From Polynucleobacter sp. HIN11 (GTDB lineage: Bacteria > Pseudomonadota > Gammaproteobacteria > Burkholderiales > Burkholderiaceae), in assembly GCF_030297675.1 (NCBI RefSeq), contig NZ_AP028142.1, positions 1,426,001 to 1,490,000 on the forward strand: a stretch of 64,000 nucleotides of DNA, in the 5' to 3' direction. Of this stretch, positions 57,450 to 64,000 are shown piece by piece. Position numbers and translations under genes: made by a program. Under the pieces are notes generated by a model that had not been told where the DNA came from, did not search any database, and saw only the letters and a list, made by a program, of their open reading frames with translations. The stretch's first letter is position 1; every line of letters begins with the position of its first letter.

Positions 57450-58355
57450 ATGTTAAGCCCATCAAGCAAACCCTTGCAGAAGAAGTTTAGGCGCGTAACC
57501 CTTGTGGGTAAGCACCAAGCAGATGGTATTGGCCAGCATTTACTTGAATTGGCCCAAATCCTCACCAATCATGGCTGCGAGCTCAGTATTGAGGGGTCCA
57601 CGGCCGCCCATTTGCCAGAGGCCAATTTGCAGGTTATCCGGCTCCAGGATTTTCAGAAATCCACGGATTTGGCGGTGATTTTGGGGGGTGATGGCACCAT
57701 GCTCGGCATTGGTCGCCAGATCGCAGGTACGGGGGTGCCGCTCTTGGGAATCAATATGGGGCGCTTGGGCTACATGACCGACATCCCTTTTGAAGAGGCC
57801 AAAACGGTTCTACCGCCCATGATTGATGGTCATTATGAAATCGATGAACGATCGCTTCTAGAGGCTGCTGTATGGCGCAACGATCAAGAGATTCATCGTG
57901 GCCTAGCCTTAAACGATGTGGTCGTAAATCGTTCAGGACTCTCAGGAATGGTGGAGCTCAAGGTGCATGTCAACGGCTCCTTCATGTACAACCAGCGTTC
58001 TGATGGGTTGATCGTGTCCACCCCAACCGGCTCAACCGCATACGCGCTCTCAGCAGGCGGTCCCATTTTGCATCCCCGCGTGCCAGGGATTGTGCTGGTA
58101 CCAATCGCCCCCCATGCTCTCTCCAATCGACCCATCGTATTGGCCCAAGAGTCCCAAATTACGATCGAAGTTGCCGGTGGCCGAGAAGTAATTGTGAACT
58201 TTGATATGCAATCATTAACTAAATTACAAATCGGTGATCGGGTTGAGGTAAAGCGCTCGAACAAATCCATCTCCCTCCTACATCCACTGGGACACAGTGA
58301 TTACCAGACCCTAAGAGAAAAGTTGCACTGGAACGAGTATCCTTCCACGTTTTAA
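57450..58355 (+). CDS. nadK: NAD kinase
   Basis: NadK phosphorylates NAD to NADP; 301 residues, cytosolic. The catalytic GGDGTML motif is in AVILGGDGTMLGIGRQIAG (about residues 75-93), then GINMGRLGYMTDI, ALNDVVVNRSGLSGMVEL and the second signature GLIVSTPTGSTAYALSAGGP (about residues 188-207). The start ATG 57450 fits the family N-terminus. It is divergent from hrcA across 37 bases, and recN follows 15 bases later, the conserved nadK-recN order. Confidence 0.96.
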   Translation: MLSPSSKPLQKKFRRVTLVGKHQADGIGQHLLELAQILTNHGCELSIEGSTAAHLPEANLQVIRLQDFQKSTDLAVILGGDGTMLGIGRQIAGTGVPLLGINMGRLGYMTDIPFEEAKTVLPPMIDGHYEIDERSLLEAAVWRNDQEIHRGLALNDVVVNRSGLSGMVELKVHVNGSFMYNQRSDGLIVSTPTGSTAYALSAGGPILHPRVPGIVLVPIAPHALSNRPIVLAQESQITIEVAGGREVIVNFDMQSLTKLQIGDRVEVKRSNKSISLLHPLGHSDYQTLREKLHWNEYPSTF

Positions 58356-58370
58356 TCTGGGCAAATCAAT

Positions 58371-60035
58371 ATGCTTCAATCATTAGCATTGCGTGATTTT
58401 GTGATTGTGGATCACCTAGAACTTGATTTTGGCTCGGGTTTTAGTGTTTTAACTGGTGAAACCGGTGCAGGTAAGTCGATTTTGCTCGATGCTCTCGCCC
58501 TTGCCCTGGGCGAGCGTGCCGATACCAGTCAAATTCGTGAAGGCTGCCAACGCGCAGAGATCGCTGCCATTTTTCAGGTTGAAGAGGATCTACAAGATGA
58601 AATTGCAGCATGGCTAGGCGAGGCCGACTTCCCGCTCGAAGATGACCATCGGATTGTGATTAAACGCAGCATAGATCATTCAGGTCGCAGCAAAGCCTAC
58701 ATTAATGGCAGCGCAGCCTCATTAAATCAATTACGCGAACTGGGTGATCGTCTGGTGGATATTCATGGGCAACACGCCCACCAACTCCTTCTCAAGACCG
58801 GTGCACAACGCGAGCTGCTCGATCAACATGCCAATCTTCATGACCAAGCAGCAATTGTGGCGCAAGCATATCAATCCATGAATGCCACTGCCAAGCAATT
58901 ACAGCAAGCTGAAGCGGCCGGCGCCGATTTACAACGTGAGCAAGAACGTCTCCAATGGCAGCTCGATGAGCTCAATGAAATTGCACCACAAGCACACGAG
59001 TGGGAAGAAATCCAAACTGCGCATGCACGTCTAGCCAATGCTGCCAAGATTATTCAGGGGATTGAGCTTGCGATTGATAGCCTCAGCGATTCTGAGCAAT
59101 CGATTGAATCACAACTTCATCGAGTACAGCATGCGATTGATGATTTAGTGAGGCATGATCCTAATTTGAATGAGATCAATGAAAGTCTTCGTAATGCTCA
59201 AATTCAAATTGACGAGGCGATTCATGGATTAAATCGATACCGACAAAAAATGGATTTGGATCCAGATCGTCTTGCAGAACTCGAAGCCCGAATGCAGGCT
59301 CTCCATACTGCGGCCCGCAAATACAAAGTCAATCCCGAGCAATTGCCAGAACTCTGGATTAGCTCTCAAGAAAAATTAGCGGCCTTCACGGCAGCACAAG
59401 ATATCGAGTCTTTGCGTCAAAAATTTAAGGTTCAAGAGTCTGAATTTCTGAAACTTGCTAGGGATTTATCAAAGCGTCGTCATCAGGCAGCCGCAGAGCT
59501 CAGCCAAGCCGTCAGCGATGCGATGCAGCACCTCGCAATGGCAGGCGGTAAGCTGCAAGTTCTTGTGGGTCCAAGCGAAGCCAGTCGTCATGGAATCGAT
59601 CAAATTGAGTTTCTGATCGCCGCGCACAGTGGCAGTACACCTAAGCCTTTGGCCAAAGTTGCCTCTGGGGGAGAGTTAGCGCGCATTAGCTTAGCCATTA
59701 GCGTCATTACCAGTAAGGCAAGCTTTACCCCAACCCTAATCTTTGATGAGGTGGATTCTGGCATTGGTGGAGCAGTAGCTCAAACGGTTGGCGAACTATT
59801 AAAGCAACTAGGTCATTCCCATCAAATCCTTTGTGTTACTCATCTAGCTCAAGTGGCCGCCCAAGGCGATCATCATTTCAAGGTTAGCAAACAAGCGTTG
59901 GATGGCAAAACCAATTCCGAAGTCAGGAGTTTGGGCCGTCAAGAACGCATTGAAGAAATTGCTCGGATGCTAGGTGGCACAACCATTACTGACACTACGC
60001 GGCGACACGCGAGAGAACTGCTAAACCAAACCTAA
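58371..60035 (+). CDS. recN: DNA repair protein RecN
   Basis: An SMC-like ATPase of 554 residues for double-strand break repair. The N-terminal Walker A is LTGETGAGKSILLDALALAL (about residues 29-48). Two coiled-coil arms fill roughly 150-370. The C-terminal half carries VASGGELARISLAIS (signature) and TLIFDEVDSGIGGAVAQTVG (Walker B). No LexA-type CTGT-N8-ACAG box is seen before nadK or recN, so SOS control is not supported by the sequence here. Confidence 0.96.
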   Translation: MLQSLALRDFVIVDHLELDFGSGFSVLTGETGAGKSILLDALALALGERADTSQIREGCQRAEIAAIFQVEEDLQDEIAAWLGEADFPLEDDHRIVIKRSIDHSGRSKAYINGSAASLNQLRELGDRLVDIHGQHAHQLLLKTGAQRELLDQHANLHDQAAIVAQAYQSMNATAKQLQQAEAAGADLQREQERLQWQLDELNEIAPQAHEWEEIQTAHARLANAAKIIQGIELAIDSLSDSEQSIESQLHRVQHAIDDLVRHDPNLNEINESLRNAQIQIDEAIHGLNRYRQKMDLDPDRLAELEARMQALHTAARKYKVNPEQLPELWISSQEKLAAFTAAQDIESLRQKFKVQESEFLKLARDLSKRRHQAAAELSQAVSDAMQHLAMAGGKLQVLVGPSEASRHGIDQIEFLIAAHSGSTPKPLAKVASGGELARISLAISVITSKASFTPTLIFDEVDSGIGGAVAQTVGELLKQLGHSHQILCVTHLAQVAAQGDHHFKVSKQALDGKTNSEVRSLGRQERIEEIARMLGGTTITDTTRRHARELLNQT

Positions 60036-60041
60036 AGTCAA

Positions 60042-62855
60042 TTAAACAGGTTGCGAGGGAGCGCCAAAGACTGCGTCCCACAGTTTGGTCACGCACGCTT
60101 TTGCTTTCGCAAAATCAGGGTGCTCATGGATGGATACCCGAATTTTTTCCGCTCCGTCCAGACGTAATCGATGTTGTTGGGCCCGAAACATGCGATAGGC
60201 ATTCCCAATTTCAAGCGCATCCATCTCAGAAATTAACTGGTGCTTTGCGGCAATTCCTAAAAGTGCAATATTGCCTAAATTACCCAATAAATCAGGGTAC
60301 TGGCGAGCGAACCCCAAAACCAAATATTGAACAATGAATTCAATATCGACCATGCCGCCGGGATCATGCTTTAGATCAAAATCGTTGGAGGGATTAGGAT
60401 GGCCAGCATGGACCTTATGGCGCATCTCAATAATTTCATGTTTGAGATCAGAATGATTTCGTTCGTGGGCAAGAACCTCTTTGCGTATCTCTTCAAATTG
60501 GGCTCCTACATTTGGATCGCCAGCAGCAAACCGCGCCCGAGTAATGGCTTGATGCTCCCAAACCCAAGCAGCGTTATCCCCCTCGCGCAATTGATAGCGT
60601 CGAAAGGAATCAAGGCTAGTTACCAAAAATCCTGCGGCTCCATTGGGGCGCAGGCGAGTATCGATTTCAAATAAAGTGCCGGCAGCGGTCAAGGTCGTCA
60701 ACCAATTAATCATGCGCTTACCGAGTACCGAATAAATCTCCTGAGCCGCATAGTCGGTTGAAGATGCGTCATACAAAAACACGAGATCAAGATCTGAGGC
60801 ATAGCCTAACTCTTTACCGCCTAATTTCCCATAGGCAATCACTGCAAATGGCGGTAGATGTTGAGGATTGAGACCAAACTTCTCTGCAACCGATGGCCAA
60901 ACGCGCTCATAGGTTGCCTGCAATATCAAATCAGCCAATGCAGATAAGCGATCACTCACCCGCTCAGTAGTTAGACCTTCTGGAGCACCTATTCCTAGAT
61001 CAGCTAGGAGAATCAAAAAAGTTTCAGTGTGATGCGTTACCCGCAGGATATCCATGGCATGATCTGGGCTCGCCCCATCTGCAAGGGCGTCATCTAAACG
61101 CAAATCAAGATTTGCCTTTACTTTGTACCAATAACTCTCAGGATCATGAATCAGCTCAGATTGCGCATTAGCTGATAACAGATCGTCTAATAAATGAGGG
61201 TGCCTTGCTAAATATTGAGCAGCCCATTGCGAGGCATTGAGAAGCATCAATACTTTTTGCAAGGCATTGGAGTTCTCGGCCAGAATAGATAGATAGGCGC
61301 TACGACGACAAATGGCCTCTAAGAGATCAAAAAATCGCAAGAGGGTTTGATCTGCATCGTCTGGATGATCAGCCTCAATATCATTCGCGGCTTTTTTTAA
61401 TAAGCTTCGTATCGTAAGTCGACTTTTCTCTGGCAGTGATTTGGCACGGGAGCTCTCCTGCCAGGCGCTCCACCGCTCATTAGCCATGGGAAATAAATCA
61501 GCATTGGGTTGCCAGCTTGCGTCGTTTACATCAATTTGTAAACGATTACTTTCGTCTAAGGCAAAGGCCTTTTCAAAATAACGCGCCACCTGATTTTGAT
61601 GCTCGGTAAGCGTTTGCATAAACTCTTCGAGACGCCCTTCTTGATTCGGTCCAGCCATGGCTTGCGCCAACTGCGCTCTCGCATCATCCTGCTCGGGTAA
61701 ATAGTGTGTCTGCTGGTCTTCCCAAATCTGGATGCGATGCTCTAAACGCCTCAGAAACACATAAGCAGATTTGAGGGCTTCAATTTCTTCTGCGCTCATC
61801 AGCCCACCCTCTTGCAATCGATCTAAGACCTCAAGGGTTGGACGAATTCGTAAGCGCGGATCAGTGCCGCCCCGCATTAACTGAAACATCTGGGCTAGAA
61901 ACTCAATTTCACGGATTCCACCGCGGCCTAACTTAATGTCACGCGATCGCCCGCTGCGTTGATTACTCCGCTTATCTGCCTCTCGCTGAATTTGTGCATG
62001 CAACTCCCGAATGGCTGCAATCACACCGTAATCTAAATGGCGGCGATAAACAAATGGCCGAATAATTTGCTCAAGCCCCTTCTCACATCGAACATAATCG
62101 GGGTGTGATATGGGCGGATAAATCATACGGCCTTTAATCCACGCATAGCGCTCCCACTCACGTCCTTGGACAAACAAATACTCTTCGAGCATTTCTAGAC
62201 TACAAACTAAGGGTCCAGAATCCCCATTAGGTCGCAAGCGCATATCCACCCGGAACACAAATCCATGCGCATCATGCTCAGAAATCATTTTGATCAGACG
62301 CCGGCCTAGCTTCGTAAACCACTCGTGGTTTGAAATCGAACTTGCCCCATGTTGGGTCTCACCTTCTTCCTCGTACAAGAAGATCAGATCAATATCCGAG
62401 GAAAGATTGAGTTCACGACCACCCAATTTACCCATCCCGACAATGAGAAGTGGCAGTTCATAGTCTTCGGTCCGAGCCCAAGGTAGACCAAACCGCTCTT
62501 GTAAATCCGCACGAAGATAACGCACGACTAGCCCAAGTGCTTGTTCCGCAAAATAGCTGAGTGCCTGGGTTACCTCCAATAAAGGGGCCAGTCCATTGAG
62601 GTCTCGGCAACCAATCCAAAGCATCAACTGTTGACGAACTAGCCGTAGCTGACTCATGAGTGCCGCCTCATCCAACTCCTGACGATCGAGAGCCCGGTTT
62701 ATTGGCAGGAGCAACTGATCGATTTGGGTAGCATCGACCTGTGTATGCATGCGCTCCTCCAACCAAGTGCGCCAATCCACGTGGGCACTTAGCCAGCGAT
62801 TTGCATAAAGGGAGTTTTTCTCCAGAAAAGAAAGGGCGTCTTGATTGGAAACCAT
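60042..62855 (-). CDS. glnE: bifunctional glutamine-synthetase adenylyltransferase/deadenylyltransferase
   Basis: GlnE adds or removes AMP on glutamine synthetase in response to PII and glutamine; 937 residues. Two nucleotidyltransferase domains are present, each with a G-x-LGGxEL...SDLDLxF motif: IVGMGKLGGRELNLSSDIDL (about residue 155, deadenylylase) and AYGKLGGKELGYASDLDLVF (about residue 686, adenylylase). A helical regulatory region separates them. The ATG at 62855 has AAGG only a base or two away; TAAGAT lies five bases before it and could be a -10. It is divergent from the YhdP-like gene and convergent with recN. Confidence 0.95.
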   Translation of the reverse strand: MVSNQDALSFLEKNSLYANRWLSAHVDWRTWLEERMHTQVDATQIDQLLLPINRALDRQELDEAALMSQLRLVRQQLMLWIGCRDLNGLAPLLEVTQALSYFAEQALGLVVRYLRADLQERFGLPWARTEDYELPLLIVGMGKLGGRELNLSSDIDLIFLYEEEGETQHGASSISNHEWFTKLGRRLIKMISEHDAHGFVFRVDMRLRPNGDSGPLVCSLEMLEEYLFVQGREWERYAWIKGRMIYPPISHPDYVRCEKGLEQIIRPFVYRRHLDYGVIAAIRELHAQIQREADKRSNQRSGRSRDIKLGRGGIREIEFLAQMFQLMRGGTDPRLRIRPTLEVLDRLQEGGLMSAEEIEALKSAYVFLRRLEHRIQIWEDQQTHYLPEQDDARAQLAQAMAGPNQEGRLEEFMQTLTEHQNQVARYFEKAFALDESNRLQIDVNDASWQPNADLFPMANERWSAWQESSRAKSLPEKSRLTIRSLLKKAANDIEADHPDDADQTLLRFFDLLEAICRRSAYLSILAENSNALQKVLMLLNASQWAAQYLARHPHLLDDLLSANAQSELIHDPESYWYKVKANLDLRLDDALADGASPDHAMDILRVTHHTETFLILLADLGIGAPEGLTTERVSDRLSALADLILQATYERVWPSVAEKFGLNPQHLPPFAVIAYGKLGGKELGYASDLDLVFLYDASSTDYAAQEIYSVLGKRMINWLTTLTAAGTLFEIDTRLRPNGAAGFLVTSLDSFRRYQLREGDNAAWVWEHQAITRARFAAGDPNVGAQFEEIRKEVLAHERNHSDLKHEIIEMRHKVHAGHPNPSNDFDLKHDPGGMVDIEFIVQYLVLGFARQYPDLLGNLGNIALLGIAAKHQLISEMDALEIGNAYRMFRAQQHRLRLDGAEKIRVSIHEHPDFAKAKACVTKLWDAVFGAPSQPV

Positions 62856-62912
62856 ACCTTATCTTAATCGCTACTAGCCCAATCAACGAAGGGTGTCGGA
62901 TAATGGATAGCA

Positions 62913-64000
62913 ATGACAGAAAAAAAGTATCCGTTACGCCTCAAAGACCTTCTCACGATGCGGCCCGACGCCACCTCGTGGTCACGTTGGTCGCGCCGTC
63001 TGGTAATTTTGACTCTCGTTACAGTCGGACTCATGATTCTTGGACATCTGGTAATCCGTTTCATCATTTGGCCCCAACTCGAAACCTCAAAACCCGCTGT
63101 CGAAAAGTTACTGTCACAACGCATTGGCGTTGAGGTCAAAATCAATGAACTCAATGTCTACTGGCAAGGGATCCGTCCAGTCTTTGATATTCGCGACCTA
63201 GAATTTGTGGTCGATTCCAAACGCAATCCGACGACGATTGCAGATGCACCTCCTCTAAAGATCGCTGACATCCGAGGAGAACTCAGTTGGTCATCGTTTT
63301 ATCACCTCAAACCCTATTTCACAAAATTACATGCCAGCAATGCAGTGATTCAAGTAACACGTGACTCACAAAAACGTTTGTATGTCGCTGGCATTCTTGC
63401 GGGTGATGGCGGCGATGATTTCCATCTCGAAAATTGGTTGTTTAAACAGGGTGATTTAAAGATTTCTGATATCAATATTCTTTGGAAGGATTTCTCAAAG
63501 TCCAAAGCAGATGCCGCAGATCTACGCATCGAGTCCATGCAACTACGAAATGGAATTCGGCAGCATGAACTTGATGCCGCTATTTATAGCCCATGGCATC
63601 AAGGCACCCTAACTCTCTCGGGAAAATTTTCTCACCGTCTTGGTGGGCAAGCGGGTCATTGGCGTGATTGGATTGGCGACTTTCAGTGGAAGGTCGCACA
63701 ACTCAATCTCGGCCAATTTAGTCGTGATTTTGAAATCCCTTTTAAACAACTCAGTGGGGTGCTGGACTCATCAGGGTCGATTGCCTTAAATAAAGGCATC
63801 CCCGATGGTGGACAGTTCAAACTAGCAATCGAGCAACCCGTCTTTCAACAATTAAAGAGCAATCAGGCGCTTGAGTTTGGACGTTTGGAAATGGAAGCGA
63901 AGCAATTCACCTCTGGAAAGTTCATTTCGCTTGGGGTGCAGCAATTTGCCTGGTTAAACAAGAATCAAAAACCAGGAACCCCCATGGAATCTCTGGCACC
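62913..64000 (+). CDS. YhdP/AsmA-like protein (DUF3971), 3' truncated
   Basis: The first 362 residues of a large envelope protein that runs off the window edge. A short basic cytoplasmic start (about 1-30) is followed by one membrane segment, VILTLVTVGLMILGHLVIRF (about residues 31-50). Then come repeated beta-strand stretches of the AsmA/YhdP type, for example GVEVKINELNVYWQGIRPVF, ISDINILWKDF and FKQLSGVLDSSG. YhdP relatives are bridge-like proteins moving phospholipids toward the outer membrane. The start ATG 62913 follows GATAAT by eight bases. It is divergent from glnE; the real family length is often above 1,200 residues. Confidence 0.82.
   Translation, partial: MTEKKYPLRLKDLLTMRPDATSWSRWSRRLVILTLVTVGLMILGHLVIRFIIWPQLETSKPAVEKLLSQRIGVEVKINELNVYWQGIRPVFDIRDLEFVVDSKRNPTTIADAPPLKIADIRGELSWSSFYHLKPYFTKLHASNAVIQVTRDSQKRLYVAGILAGDGGDDFHLENWLFKQGDLKISDINILWKDFSKSKADAADLRIESMQLRNGIRQHELDAAIYSPWHQGTLTLSGKFSHRLGGQAGHWRDWIGDFQWKVAQLNLGQFSRDFEIPFKQLSGVLDSSGSIALNKGIPDGGQFKLAIEQPVFQQLKSNQALEFGRLEMEAKQFTSGKFISLGVQQFAWLNKNQKPGTPMESLA

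Noticed and set aside
58356..58370. LexA box for recN
   Set aside because: No CTGT-N8-ACAG pattern occurs before recN or nadK.
1..64000. tRNA, rRNA, CRISPR arrays, insertion sequences, prophage, toxin-antitoxin or defence genes
   Set aside because: None was seen on reading both strands; the window is core housekeeping chromosome.

Overview
The window is ordinary chromosome from a free-living betaproteobacterium, most likely Burkholderiales/Burkholderiaceae and probably Polynucleobacter. The genus is inferred from protein character and gene order, not from a search. Supporting signs are maf-rng; hrcA-hemH-grpE-dnaK-dnaJ with sigma32-type promoters; purM divergent from an AI-2E permease-hda-HAD-pcnB-folK-panB row; and clpS-clpA beside a cold-shock gene and icd. 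Base composition looks even, at moderate GC. No tRNA, rRNA, CRISPR array, insertion sequence, prophage or plasmid gene was seen. About 58 protein genes fill nearly all of it; the first (maf) and last (YhdP-like) are cut by the window edges.

Layout. 1-6468: maf and rng, then a lipopolysaccharide block of msbA divergent from three glycosyltransferases. 6465-16615: a TusA-like protein, alaS, a TctB-TctA pair with no binding protein, glnS, an SDR protein, a ferredoxin-reductase-type enzyme and an acetylornithine-type aminotransferase. 16627-22821 (minus): livF-livG-livM-livH-livJ branched-chain amino-acid ABC transporter, ispH and an SlpA-like prolyl isomerase. 22858-33505: radC, rpmB-rpmG, a desaturase, an RsmB-like methyltransferase, purN, then ribF-ileS-lspA-coaBC-dut. 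33526-41522: clpA-clpS, csp, icd, a DUF192 protein, ppnP, argG, argF, rpsT. 41694-51466: murJ, a SirB1-like protein, miaA, purM, permease, hda, HAD hydrolase, pcnB, folK, panB. 51463-64000: the heat-shock block, nadK-recN, glnE and a YhdP/AsmA-like protein.

How genes work together. MsbA and the glycosyltransferases build and flip lipid A-core. GrpE, DnaK, DnaJ, HrcA, ClpA and ClpS serve protein quality control. RpsT, RpmB, RpmG, AlaS, GlnS, IleS and MiaA serve translation. ArgD, ArgF and ArgG give three steps of arginine synthesis. RibF, CoaBC, PanB, FolK, NadK and HemH make cofactors.

No new multi-gene system was found. The most interesting signals are regulatory. At least ten genes (glycosyltransferase at 3768, msbA, alaS, glnS, argD, slpA-like, purN, clpS, panB, nadK) have a -10-like hexamer ending 5-7 bases before ATG and no Shine-Dalgarno, which predicts leaderless mRNAs. 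Other points are two interlocked divergent start/-10 pairs, two good sigma32 promoters (one -35 inside a perfect 11-N9-11 inverted repeat), a terminator inside the liv operon, argF starting at TTG just behind the rpsT terminator, and radC without a usual start codon where the family begins.
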